Source: Sulfuritalea sp. (GTDB taxonomy: Bacteria > Pseudomonadota > Gammaproteobacteria > Burkholderiales > Rhodocyclaceae). From it: 64,000 nucleotides of DNA. Positions 16,323 through 29,530 of this stretch are shown here, piece after piece. The stretch's first letter is position 1; each line of letters starts with the position of its first letter. The notes under the pieces are model-generated. The model saw only the letters and a list, made by a program, of their open reading frames with translations. It was not told the origin of the DNA and made no database searches. The stretch covers positions 62,001-126,000 of the forward strand of contig JADJFK010000001.1 of NCBI GenBank assembly GCA_016708585.1, given 5' to 3'. Made by a program: the position numbers and the translations under genes.

Positions 16323-16796
16323 ATGACCCATACCGTACGTCCCGCCAGCAGGACTCTTGAACCGCGCAATCCCGACTGGGAGGCGACGGTACGCGGCAGC
16401 TTCGCCCGCCAGGGGGTGATGGCGCTGATCGGCGCGGAAATGGTCGCGCTCGCTCCCGGGCATTGCGAAATCCGCCTGCCCTTTCGCGACGACCTGACCC
16501 AGCAGAACGGCTTCTTCCACGCCGGCGTTACCGCCACGATTGTGGACAGCGCCGGCGGTTATGCCGGGCTGACCCTGATGTCGCCCGGCGCCGAAGTGCT
16601 GACCGTCGAATTCAAGCTCAACCTGCTGGCGCCCGCCGACGGCGATTTCCTGGTCGCCGAAGGCCGGGTGCTGAAATCCGGCCGCAACCTCGTCATCGCC
16701 CGCGGCGAGGTGTATGCGATCAAGAACGGCCACGCCACCCACTGCGCCACCATGCAACAGACCCTGATGACCATGCATGCCAAAAAGGAAAAATGA
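16323..16796 (+). CDS. PaaI-family hotdog thioesterase
   Basis: 157 residues with the hotdog motif QQNGFFHAGVTATIVDSAGGYA, the typical PaaI N-x-x-G-x-x-H-A-G active-site helix. Likely hydrolyses acyl-CoA intermediates that accumulate during branched-chain degradation. It is the first gene after the LiuR operator, has a GGAGGA ribosome site, and overlaps the liuA start by ATGA. Confidence 0.85.
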   Translation: MTHTVRPASRTLEPRNPDWEATVRGSFARQGVMALIGAEMVALAPGHCEIRLPFRDDLTQQNGFFHAGVTATIVDSAGGYAGLTLMSPGAEVLTVEFKLNLLAPADGDFLVAEGRVLKSGRNLVIARGEVYAIKNGHATHCATMQQTLMTMHAKKEK

Positions 16797-17962
16797 TGAT
16801 CGGACTCAACTTCGACCTCGGTGAAGACATCGACATGCTGCGCGACGCCGTCTGGGCTTTCGCGCAGAAGGAAATCCTGCCGCGCGCCGCCGACATCGAC
16901 CGCGCCAATGAATTTCCCGCCGACCTGTGGCGCAAGTTCGGCGACATGGGCCTGCTCGGCATGACGGCGGGCGAGGAATACGGCGGCACCAACATGGGTT
17001 ACCTCGCGCACATGGTGGCGATGGAGGAGATTTCGCGCGCTTCGGCCTCGGTCGGCCTGTCCTACGGCGCCCACTCCAACCTGTGCGTGAACCAGATCCG
17101 GCGCAACGGCAGCGACGCGCAGCGGCAGAAGTACCTGCCGAAGCTGATCTCCGGCGAGCACGTCGGCGCGCTGGCGATGTCGGAGCCCGGCGCCGGTTCC
17201 GACGTGGTGTCGATGAAGCTGAAAGCCGAGCAGAAAGGCGATCGCTATGTGCTGAACGGTTCCAAGATGTGGATCACCAACGGCGGCGATGCCGACACGC
17301 TGGTGGTCTATGCCAAGACCGACGCCGAAGCCGGCGCCAGGGGCATGACCGCCTTCATCGTCGAGAAGGGCTTTGCGGGCTTCAGCAAGGGCCAGCACCT
17401 CGACAAGCTCGGCATGCGCGGCTCGAACACCTATCCGCTGTTTTTCGACGATTGCGAAGTCCCGGTGGAGAACGTGCTGGGCGGCGTGGGCAGCGGCACC
17501 AGGGTGCTCATGAGCGGCCTCGACTACGAACGCGCGGTGCTCTCCGGCGGCCCGCTGGGCATCATGGCCGCCTGCATGGACGTGGTGCTGCCCTTCATCC
17601 ACGAGCGCAAGCAGTTCGGCCAGAGCATCGGCGAGTTCCAGCTGATGCAGGGCAAGCTGGCCGACATGTATTCGACCTGGCAGGCCACGCGCGCCTACGT
17701 CTATGCGCTGGGCAAGGCCTGCGACCGCGGCGACCATGCGCGCACGCTGCGCAAGGACGCCGCCGGCGCCATCCTGTATTCCGCCGAGAAGGCCACCTGG
17801 ATGGCCGGCGAGGCGATCCAGGCCCTGGGCGGCGTCGGCTACACCAATGAATATCCGACGGGCCGCCTCTGGCGCGACGCCAAGCTCTACGAGATCGGCG
17901 CCGGCACCAGCGAGATCCGCCGCATGCTGATCGGCCGCGAGCTCTACAACGAGACCATGTGA
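16793..17962 (+). CDS. liuA: Isovaleryl-CoA dehydrogenase
   Basis: 389 residues, acyl-CoA dehydrogenase fold: FAD-binding stretch AMSEPGAGSDVVSMKL, middle strand domain, C-terminal RKQFGQ and EIGAGTSEIRRM. The catalytic base is Glu246 in DYERAVLSGGPLG, the position used by isovaleryl-CoA dehydrogenases. The usual C-terminal catalytic Glu is replaced (YEIGAG rather than YEG). It converts isovaleryl-CoA to 3-methylcrotonyl-CoA and passes electrons to ETF. It overlaps both neighbours, so it is tightly co-translated. Confidence 0.95.
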   Translation: MMIGLNFDLGEDIDMLRDAVWAFAQKEILPRAADIDRANEFPADLWRKFGDMGLLGMTAGEEYGGTNMGYLAHMVAMEEISRASASVGLSYGAHSNLCVNQIRRNGSDAQRQKYLPKLISGEHVGALAMSEPGAGSDVVSMKLKAEQKGDRYVLNGSKMWITNGGDADTLVVYAKTDAEAGARGMTAFIVEKGFAGFSKGQHLDKLGMRGSNTYPLFFDDCEVPVENVLGGVGSGTRVLMSGLDYERAVLSGGPLGIMAACMDVVLPFIHERKQFGQSIGEFQLMQGKLADMYSTWQATRAYVYALGKACDRGDHARTLRKDAAGAILYSAEKATWMAGEAIQALGGVGYTNEYPTGRLWRDAKLYEIGAGTSEIRRMLIGRELYNETM

Positions 17963-18484
17963 TGAGCCAGCACAAACGCGAGGAATGGCAGAAGCTGCAG
18001 GACGAAGTGCTGGCGCGCTCCCCCGGCACCGGTGGGCTGACGCTGGAAAACCTGCGCGAGTGTTCGGGCCTGGAACTGTTCCAGAAGATGATCGCCGGCG
18101 AGTTTCCCCCGTCCGCCGATCAGCGATACCCTGGGCTTTTGCCTGGTCGAAGCGGAGAAGGGGCGCGTGGTATTCCAGGGTACGCCGCAGCACCGCCACT
18201 ACAACCCCATCGGTTCGGTGCACGGCGGCTTCCACGCCACGCTGCTGGATTCCTGCGTCGCCTGCGCCATCCAGTCCACGCTCGAAGCGGGCCAGGGCTA
18301 CACCACCATCGAATTGAAGGTGAACTACATTCGCGCGCTGACCGATCGCGTCGGCCCGGTGCGCGCCGAAGGCCGCGTGATCCATGCCGGCAAGCAGATC
18401 GGCACGGCGGAGGGCAAGCTGGTCGATGCCGACGGCAAGCTCTACGCCCATGCCACGACCACCTGCCTGATTTTCAATGTTTAG
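17962..18484 (+). pseudogene. PaaI-family thioesterase with a single-base frameshift
   Basis: The ATG at 17962 opens MSQHKREEWQKLQDEVLAR...GEFP in one frame. Near 18109-18113 the homologous frame shifts by one base, and from there reads PPISDTLGFCLVEAEKG then GSVHGGFHATLLDS, the thioesterase motif, to 18484. Removing one base from the TTTCCCCC run restores a ~173-residue hotdog protein. The gene overlaps liuA by one base. Because the break is in a homopolymer it may be a sequencing error, not decay. Confidence 0.75.
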
Positions 18485-18493
18485 GGTTGCGCC

Positions 18494-19696
18494 ATGAACG
18501 ATACGGTAAAAGTCGGCGCCGGCTCGCCTTGCGTACCTGGAACTCCGCTTCGCGGGCAGGTAACGGCGATTCGCGTGCTTGGCGCCGAACATGTCGCCGA
18601 GCTGGAACAGGTGCGCCAGTTCTTCCGCAACTATGCAGCCTGGCTCGGCGTCGATCTCAGTTTCCAGAATTTCGACGAGGAAATGGCCAGCCTGCCCGGC
18701 CGTTATTCCGCCCCGGAAGGACGCCTGTTCTACGCCACGGTGGATGGCAGGGGGGCCGGCTGCGTCGGCATCCGGCTGCTGTCCGAGGGCGTCTGCGAAC
18801 TCAAGCGCCTCTATGTCGATCCCGCGTTCCGCGGCCTCGGCGTCGGCCGCGACCTGGCGCTGGAGGCGATCCGCGTGGCGCGCAGGATCGGCTACCGCAA
18901 GATCCTGCTCGACACGCTGCCGGCGATGCGCATCGCGGTCAAGCTCTACCGCGAACTGGGCTTCGACGAGGCGCCCGCCTATTACCAGACGCCGGTCGAG
19001 GGTACGCAATTCCTCGCCCTCGACCTCGAAAACTGGTCCGAGGACGCGCTCAACAACCGCACGCTGCACCACCTGTTCGACTTCAATCGCGCCTGGTCGA
19101 ACAAGATGCGCGAAGTCGATCCGGGCTATTTCGAAAAGCTCTCGCACCTGCAGACGCCCGAGCTGCTGTGGATCGGCTGCTCCGATTCGCGCGTGCCGGC
19201 CAACGAGATCGTCGGCCTCCTGCCGGGCGAGGTCTTCGTCCATCGCAATGTCGCCAACGTGGTGGTGCATACCGACCTCAACTGCCTGTCGGTGATCCAG
19301 TTCGCGGTCGATGTGCTCAAGGTCAAGCACGTCATGGTGGTCGGCCACTACGGCTGCGGCGGCGTCAAGGCCGCACTGGACGGCGCCCGCGTCGGCCTGG
19401 TCGACATCTGGCTGCGGCATGTGCGCGACGTGCGCGCCAAGCACCTGCAGAAAATCGACACCCTGCCGCCGGAGGCGCGGCACGACCGCCTGTGCGAGCT
19501 CAACGTGCTGGAGCAGGTGGCCAATGTCTGCCAGACCTATGTCGTGCAGGATGCCTGGGCGCGCGGCCAGCCGCTCACCGTCCACGGCTGGATCTACGGC
19601 CTCAAGGACGGCCTGATGCGCGATCTCGACATCACCGTCAACGCCGCCGACCAGCTTCCCGGCCGCTACACCACAGCGCTTTCAACCTTGCTCTGA
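18494..19696 (+). CDS. Fusion protein: GNAT N-acetyltransferase + beta-class carbonic anhydrase
   Basis: 400 residues. Residues ~20-165 form a GNAT domain (LYVDPAFRGLGVGRDLALEAI, then KLYRELGFDE). Residues ~175-400 form a beta-carbonic anhydrase with zinc ligands Cys229, His285 and Cys288 and the Asp231-Arg233 dyad (CSDSRV, HYGCGG). Beta-CAs make bicarbonate in the cytosol. Here that would feed the biotin carboxylase step of methylcrotonyl-CoA carboxylase encoded in the same operon. The role of the GNAT half is unknown. A partial copy of the dispersed repeat (18508-18523) encodes KVGAG at the very N-terminus. Confidence 0.9.
   Translation: MNDTVKVGAGSPCVPGTPLRGQVTAIRVLGAEHVAELEQVRQFFRNYAAWLGVDLSFQNFDEEMASLPGRYSAPEGRLFYATVDGRGAGCVGIRLLSEGVCELKRLYVDPAFRGLGVGRDLALEAIRVARRIGYRKILLDTLPAMRIAVKLYRELGFDEAPAYYQTPVEGTQFLALDLENWSEDALNNRTLHHLFDFNRAWSNKMREVDPGYFEKLSHLQTPELLWIGCSDSRVPANEIVGLLPGEVFVHRNVANVVVHTDLNCLSVIQFAVDVLKVKHVMVVGHYGCGGVKAALDGARVGLVDIWLRHVRDVRAKHLQKIDTLPPEARHDRLCELNVLEQVANVCQTYVVQDAWARGQPLTVHGWIYGLKDGLMRDLDITVNAADQLPGRYTTALSTLL
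18508..18523 (+). repeat. Dispersed GTCGGCGCCGGC repeat, copy 3 (5' end of GNAT/CA fusion)
   Basis: AAAAGTCGGCGCCGGC is exact; the tail differs. It is read in frame as KVGAG. Confidence 0.55.
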
Positions 19697-19706
19697 AGGA
19701 AACGCC

Positions 19707-20888
<1,182 letters not shown>

Positions 20889-20890
20889 CC

Positions 20891-22024
20891 ATGATCCTGA
20901 GCGAAGAACAGGAACAGATCCGCGACATGCTGCGCGACTTCGCGCGCGAGCAGCTCGCCCCCAGGGCGGCGGAGTGGGACCGCACGTCGCACTTCCCGCG
21001 CGAGGAGCTGCGGGCGCTGGGCGAGCTCGGCTGCTGCGGCATGGTGGTGCCGGAACAATGGGGCGGAGCCGGCCTGGATTACGTTTCGCTGGCGCTGGCG
21101 CTGGAGGAAATCGCCGCCGGCGACGGCGCCACGTCCACCATCATCAGCGTGCAGAACTCGGTGGTCTGCGGCCCGATCAACGCCTTCGGCACGGACGCGC
21201 AGAAGGAGAAATACCTGAAGAAGCTGGCGACCGGCGAATGGCTGGGCTGCTTCTGCCTGACCGAGCCGCATGTCGGCTCCGACGCCGCGGCGATCAGGAC
21301 CAAGGCCGTGCGCGATGGCGACAGCTGGGTGCTCAACGGCGTCAAGCAGTTCATCACCACGGGCAAGAACGCGCAGGTCGCCGTGGTCTTCGCCGTCACC
21401 GATCCGGGCGCCGGCAAGAAGGGCATCTCGGCCTTCATCGTGCCCGCAGACACGCCGGGCTACATCGTCGCCCGCGTCGAGGAAAAGCTCGGCCAGCACG
21501 CTTCGGATACGGCGCAGATCCTGTTCGAGGACTGCCGCATCCCCGCCGAAAACCTGCTCGGCGGCGAAGGCCAGGGCTACCGCATCGCGCTGGCCAACCT
21601 CGAAGGCGGGCGCATCGGCATCTCGGCGCAGGCCGTCGGCATGGCGCGCGCGGCCTTCGAGGCGGCATTGCATTACTCGCACGAACGCGAGAGTTTCGGC
21701 AAGCCGATCTTCGAACACCAGGCGGTGAACTTCCGCCTCGCCGACATGGCGGTGCAGATCGAGGCCGCGCGACAGCTGGTGCACCACGCGGCTTCCCTGC
21801 GCGACGCCGGCAAGCCCTGCCTCAAGGAAGCCTCGATGGCCAAGCTGTTCGCTTCCGAGATGGCCGAAAAAGTCTGCTCCGACGCGATCCAGATCCACGG
21901 CGGCTACGGCTACGTCAGCGATTTCCCGGTCGAGCGCATCTACCGCGACGTGCGCGTGTGCCAGATCTACGAAGGCGCGTCAGACATCCAGCGCCTTGTA
22001 ATTGGTCGCTCGCTGGCAACCTGA
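20891..22024 (+). CDS. Acyl-CoA dehydrogenase (short/branched-chain type)
   Basis: 377 residues. Has the ordinary catalytic Glu361 in CQIYEGASDIQR, FAD motifs CLTEPHVGSDAAAIRTKA and WVLNGVKQFITTG, and RESFGKPI. Unlike LiuA it uses the C-terminal catalytic Glu of short-chain, isobutyryl- or 2-methylbutyryl-CoA dehydrogenases. It may handle isoleucine, valine or straight-chain intermediates next to leucine. Substrate cannot be set from sequence alone. Confidence 0.88.
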   Translation: MILSEEQEQIRDMLRDFAREQLAPRAAEWDRTSHFPREELRALGELGCCGMVVPEQWGGAGLDYVSLALALEEIAAGDGATSTIISVQNSVVCGPINAFGTDAQKEKYLKKLATGEWLGCFCLTEPHVGSDAAAIRTKAVRDGDSWVLNGVKQFITTGKNAQVAVVFAVTDPGAGKKGISAFIVPADTPGYIVARVEEKLGQHASDTAQILFEDCRIPAENLLGGEGQGYRIALANLEGGRIGISAQAVGMARAAFEAALHYSHERESFGKPIFEHQAVNFRLADMAVQIEAARQLVHHAASLRDAGKPCLKEASMAKLFASEMAEKVCSDAIQIHGGYGYVSDFPVERIYRDVRVCQIYEGASDIQRLVIGRSLAT

Positions 22025-22044
22025 GCAAATAATGGAGGATCGAC

Positions 22045-22646
22045 ATGGCTGAGCCCATCGAATTCTGGTTCGACTTTTCCTCGCCCTACTCCTACCTCGC
22101 CAGCGAGCGCATCGACGAGCTCGCGGCGAAATACGGGCGCAAGGTGAAGTGGCGCGCGGTGATGATTGCGGCCGCGTTCAAGGTATCCGGCCTGCCCTTC
22201 CTGCTCACCGTGCCGCTCAAGGGCGAATACAGCAAACGCGACATCGAGCGCTCGGCGCGCTTCCTGGGCCTGCCCTATGCGTTCCCGTCCAGGTTTCCCG
22301 TCGCGACCCTTGCTGCGGCGCGCGGTTACTACTGGCTGCACGGGCAGGACTGCGGGAAAGCGAGGGAGTTCGCCCATGCCGTGTTCCGCGCCTACTGGGT
22401 GGATGATCGCGACATCGGCGAGCTGCCGGTGGTGCTGGAAATCGCCGACCAGCTGGGCATCGACCGCGACGCCTTCACGGCCGCCATCGCCACGCCGGAA
22501 ATCAAGGATCGCCTGCGCCAGGAAACCGATGCGGCGATCGCCCGGGGCATGTTCGGCGTACCCTACATCATGGTGGACGGCGAACCCTTCTGGGGCGCCG
22601 ACCGCCTGCCGCAAATCGACAAGTGGCTCGCCACGGGAGGCTTCTA

Positions 22647-22647
<1 letters not shown>
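22045..22647 (+). CDS. 2-hydroxychromene-2-carboxylate isomerase family (DsbA/GST-kappa fold)
   Basis: 200 residues beginning IEFWFDFSSPYSYLASERID, the family signature, and ending GVPYIMVDGEPFWGADRLPQ. These GSH-dependent isomerases are known from naphthalene breakdown, but many copies sit in acyl-CoA operons with unknown substrates. It has an AATGGAGGATCG ribosome-site region. Its stop codon overlaps the GTG start of mccB by one base. Confidence 0.85.
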
Positions 22648-24261
<1,614 letters not shown>

Positions 24262-24270
24262 GGTGGAACC

Positions 24271-25062
24271 ATGTATACCAACATCGTTACCGAAACCGAC
24301 CTCGGCGTCGGCATCATCACCCTCAACCGGCCCGAGCGGCACAATGCCTTCGACGATGCGCTGATCGCCGAACTGTCCGACGCCATCGAGCGCATGGCGG
24401 CCAATCCGGCGGTGCGCGTGCTGGTGCTTTCCAGCACCGGCAAGAGCTTCTGCGCCGGCGCCGACCTCAACTGGATGAAGCGCGCCGCCGGCTACAGCAG
24501 CGAGGAGAACCTGCGCGATTCGCGCGCGCTGGCCGAAATGCTGCGCCGCCTGGCGCAGTGTCCGAAGCCGACCGTGGCCCGCATCCAGGGCCCGGCCTAC
24601 GGTGGCGGCGTCGGCCTGATCGCCTGCTGCGACATCGCCATCGCCACCTTCGACGCCCAGTTCGCGCTGACCGAAGTCCGGCTCGGCATCATCCCCGCCG
24701 TGATCAGCCCGCACGTGATCGCCGCCATCGGCGAGCGCTACGCGCGGCGCTACATGCTCACGGCGGAGCGCTTCTCGGCCGCCGAGGCCTACCGCATCGG
24801 CCTGCTGCACGAGATGGTGACGGACGATGCCGCACTCGACGAAGCCGTGGGCGAGGTCATCGATGCGCTGTTGGGCAACGGCCCGGCGGCGCTCGCCGAG
24901 TGCAAGCAGCTGATCGGCGCGGTGGCGTGGAAGCCGCTCTCGCTGGCGGTGATCGAAGACACCGCGCAGCGCATCACGCGCGTGCGCGCCAGCGAGGAGG
25001 GGCGTGAAGGCATGACGGCATTTCTGGAGAAGCGCAAACCCGGCTGGATCCAGGGCGCGTGA
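24271..25062 (+). CDS. liuC: Methylglutaconyl-CoA hydratase (enoyl-CoA hydratase family)
   Basis: 263 residues of crotonase fold: oxyanion-hole segments SFCAGADLNWMKR and GPAYGGGVGLIACCDIAIA, then FALTEVRLGIIPAVISP. The placement between the two carboxylase subunits fits conversion of 3-methylglutaconyl-CoA to HMG-CoA. Start 9 bp after mccB. Confidence 0.92.
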   Translation: MYTNIVTETDLGVGIITLNRPERHNAFDDALIAELSDAIERMAANPAVRVLVLSSTGKSFCAGADLNWMKRAAGYSSEENLRDSRALAEMLRRLAQCPKPTVARIQGPAYGGGVGLIACCDIAIATFDAQFALTEVRLGIIPAVISPHVIAAIGERYARRYMLTAERFSAAEAYRIGLLHEMVTDDAALDEAVGEVIDALLGNGPAALAECKQLIGAVAWKPLSLAVIEDTAQRITRVRASEEGREGMTAFLEKRKPGWIQGA

Positions 25063-25124
25063 ACTCCGCCCCACAGGCCGTATTTCTATACAATCGGACG
25101 AAATAATCGCTGATTAGTATAAAA

Positions 25125-26342
25125 ATGTACCCAAGACAGCTCTCCGTCGCCCTGTCGCGCCTGACCGCCCAGTTTCCGGTCGTGTTGATCACCGGGCCGC
25201 GTCAGTCGGGCAAGACCACGCTGGCAAGGGCACGGTTTCCGGACAAGCCCTACGTCAGCTTCGAAGATCCGATCGAACGGGCCTTCGCGGAGGAGGATCC
25301 GCGCGGTTTCCTGGCGCGCTTTGCCGCGGGGGCCATTTTCGACGAAGCCCAGCGCTGGCCCGACCTGTTTTCGCATTTGCAGGGGATGGTGGATCAGGAT
25401 CGGACGCCGGGACGCTTTGTCCTCACCGGCTCGCAACAGTTCGGCCTGCTCGCCGGCATCACCCAGTCATTGGCCGGGCGTGTCGGGGTTACGCACTTGC
25501 TGCCGCTGGCGCTGGGTGAACTGCCGGCGACGACGCTGCGCAAGACCGATCCGGACGCACTGATGCAGCGTGGCGGCTATCCGGCGCTTCATGCGGGGGA
25601 AATGAACCCCACGGACTGGTTCGCCAGCTACGTGGCGACCTATATCGAGCGCGACGTCAGGCAAGTCTTGCGCATCCGCGACCTGTCGAGTTTCCAGCGT
25701 TTTCTGCGCCTGTGCGCCGGCCGCACGGGGCAACTGCTCAACCTCAACGCGCTGGGCGAGGAAGCCGGCATCGCGCACAGCACCGCGCGCGCCTGGCTTT
25801 CGCTGCTCGAAGCCAGCTACCTTGTGTTCCAGCTTCCGTCCTACCACCGCAACTTCGGCAAACGACTGGTCAAGACACCGAAGCTGTATTTCACCGATAC
25901 CGCCCTCGCGGCGTGGCTGCTCGGTTTGCGCGCGTCCGATCAACTCGCGCTGCACCCGATGCGCGGCGCCCTGTTCGAGAATTTCATCGTCGGCGAATTT
26001 CTCAAGGCACGCTACAACGCCGGCCAGCCGGCCGACCTGTATTTCTGGCGCGACAACAACGGTCTCGAAGCCGATCTGCTGTTCGAGGATGGCGATCGCC
26101 TGCAAACCGTCGAAATCAAGTCCGGCGCCACGGTCACCGCCGACACCATACGCGCCGGACAAAAGAGCAATCGCTTCGCCCCGGACGAAAGCCGGGAACC
26201 CTGGCTGATCCATGCCGGGGCGGATAGCTACAGCCGCAGCGGCGTGCGCGTCATCGGCTGGCGCGACCTGCCGGGGGTGCTGGCCGCATTTACCGCAAGC
26301 GCCGGCGCCGTCCCGCCAGCGCCGACTTTTCACAAGCAATAA
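25125..26342 (+). CDS. AAA-family ATPase with DUF4143 C-terminal domain
   Basis: 405 residues. Walker A GPRQSGKTTLAR near residue 24, Walker B AIFDEAQRW, sensor LTGSQQFGLL; the C-terminal half (LYFTDTALAAWLLG...ENFIVGEFLK...NGLEADLL) is DUF4143, which has a restriction-endonuclease-like region. These proteins are widespread, probably mobile, and not metabolic. The gene has its own AT-rich leader (25083-25124) and splits liuC from mccA. Its last residues AVPPAPTFHKQ come from a dispersed repeat copy. Confidence 0.85.
   Translation: MYPRQLSVALSRLTAQFPVVLITGPRQSGKTTLARARFPDKPYVSFEDPIERAFAEEDPRGFLARFAAGAIFDEAQRWPDLFSHLQGMVDQDRTPGRFVLTGSQQFGLLAGITQSLAGRVGVTHLLPLALGELPATTLRKTDPDALMQRGGYPALHAGEMNPTDWFASYVATYIERDVRQVLRIRDLSSFQRFLRLCAGRTGQLLNLNALGEEAGIAHSTARAWLSLLEASYLVFQLPSYHRNFGKRLVKTPKLYFTDTALAAWLLGLRASDQLALHPMRGALFENFIVGEFLKARYNAGQPADLYFWRDNNGLEADLLFEDGDRLQTVEIKSGATVTADTIRAGQKSNRFAPDESREPWLIHAGADSYSRSGVRVIGWRDLPGVLAAFTASAGAVPPAPTFHKQ
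26306..26330 (-). repeat. Dispersed GTCGGCGCCGGC repeat, copy 4 (3' end of DUF4143 gene)
   Basis: Reverse orientation, one change (GTCGGCGCTGGC), tail GGGACGGCG. Translated on the plus strand it supplies AVPPAPTF just before the stop codon. Confidence 0.65.
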
Positions 26343-26365
26343 CATAAACCGATAGAGCCCAAACC

Positions 26366-28369
<2,004 letters not shown>

Positions 28370-28382
28370 CCAGCAAGCACCC

Positions 28383-29309
28383 ATGACCCTCCCCAGCAAA
28401 GTACGCATCGTCGAAGTCGGTCCGCGCGACGGACTGCAGAACGAGAAGACGCCGGTTTCAAGCAAGGTCAAGGTCGAACTGATCCGCCGCCTGGGCGCCG
28501 CCGGCCTCAAGAGCATCGAGGCCACCGCCTTCGTTTCGCCGAAGTGGGTGCCGCAGATGGCGGACAACGCGGACGTCTTCGCCGCCATCGAAAAGCTGCC
28601 CGATGTCAGCTATCCGGTGCTGACGCCCAACATGAAGGGCTTCGAGGCGGCGCTGGCCGCCGGGGCGAAGGAAGTCGCGGTGTTCGGCGCCGCCTCCGAA
28701 TCCTTCTCGCAGAAGAACATCAACTGCTCGATCGCCGAGTCGCTCGACCGCTTTCGGCCCATCGTCGAGGCGGCGAAGGCGGCGGACGTCAGGGTGCGCG
28801 GCTACGTCTCCTGCGTGCTCGGCTGCCCCTACGAGGGCGAGGTCATGCCGCTGGCCGTGGCCGACGTGGCGCAGGCGCTGATCGACATGGGCTGCTACGA
28901 AGTCAGCCTCGGCGACACCATCGGCGCCGGCACGCCGGAGCGCACCAAGGACATGATCGAGGCCGTCGCCCGCCGCATTCCGCTGAAGAAGATCGCCGGC
29001 CATTACCACGACACCTACGGCATGGCCACCGCCAACATCTACGCCTCGCTGCAGATGGGCATCGGCATTTTCGACAGCTCGATCGCCGGTCTCGGCGGCT
29101 GCCCCTATGCCGCCGGCGCCTCGGGCAATGTCGCCACCGAGGACGTGGCCTGGCTGCTCAAGGGGCTGGGCATCGACACCGGCATCGACCTCGACCAACT
29201 GGTCGATACCGGCGTCTGGATCTCGAAGCAGCTCAAGCGCCAGCCGGCGTCGCGCGTGGCGCTCGCCATCCTCGCCCGGCGCGCCGCGCAACGGGCGGCC
29301 GGCGCCTGA
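28383..29309 (+). CDS. liuE: Hydroxymethylglutaryl-CoA lyase
   Basis: 308 residues, TIM-barrel lyase: VEVGPRDGLQNEKT at the start, SCVLGCPYEGEV in the middle, the metal histidines in AGHYHDTYGMA, and the catalytic Cys loop GLGGCPYAAGASGNVATED. Splits HMG-CoA into acetyl-CoA and acetoacetate, the last leucine-specific step. 13 bp after liuD. Confidence 0.95.
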   Translation: MTLPSKVRIVEVGPRDGLQNEKTPVSSKVKVELIRRLGAAGLKSIEATAFVSPKWVPQMADNADVFAAIEKLPDVSYPVLTPNMKGFEAALAAGAKEVAVFGAASESFSQKNINCSIAESLDRFRPIVEAAKAADVRVRGYVSCVLGCPYEGEVMPLAVADVAQALIDMGCYEVSLGDTIGAGTPERTKDMIEAVARRIPLKKIAGHYHDTYGMATANIYASLQMGIGIFDSSIAGLGGCPYAAGASGNVATEDVAWLLKGLGIDTGIDLDQLVDTGVWISKQLKRQPASRVALAILARRAAQRAAGA

Positions 29310-29344
29310 ACTCGCACGGCGCGCCGCAAGGGCAGGCAAGTTCC

Positions 29345-29530
29345 GTGGTCAAGTCGCCCTGCATCGACGTCTGCAAGATGGAAGCCGGCCTGTGCGCCGG
29401 CTGCTTTCGCACCATCGACGAAATCGCCCGCTGGTCCAGGATCGGCGACGACGAAAAGCGGCTGATCCTGCTTGCCGTGGCGCAGCGGCGCAGCCAGCCC
29501 GATACCGTGGCCGCGCGCCGGGACCGATGA
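29345..29530 (+). CDS. DUF1289 small cysteine-rich protein
   Basis: 61 residues from a GTG at 29345 (VVKSPCIDVCKMEAGLCAGC). Four cysteines in C-x3-C-x6-C-x2-C form a likely zinc or Fe-S knuckle, followed by RTIDEIARWSR, typical of DUF1289. Function unknown. ATGA overlap with the next gene implies co-translation. A GTG start is chosen because homology begins there and AGGGCAGG lies upstream. Confidence 0.8.
   Translation: MVKSPCIDVCKMEAGLCAGCFRTIDEIARWSRIGDDEKRLILLAVAQRRSQPDTVAARRDR

Noticed and set aside
16559..19585. 1008-codon minus-strand ORF over liuA and the fusion gene
   Set aside because: Antisense shadow with no recognisable motif, crossing several real genes.
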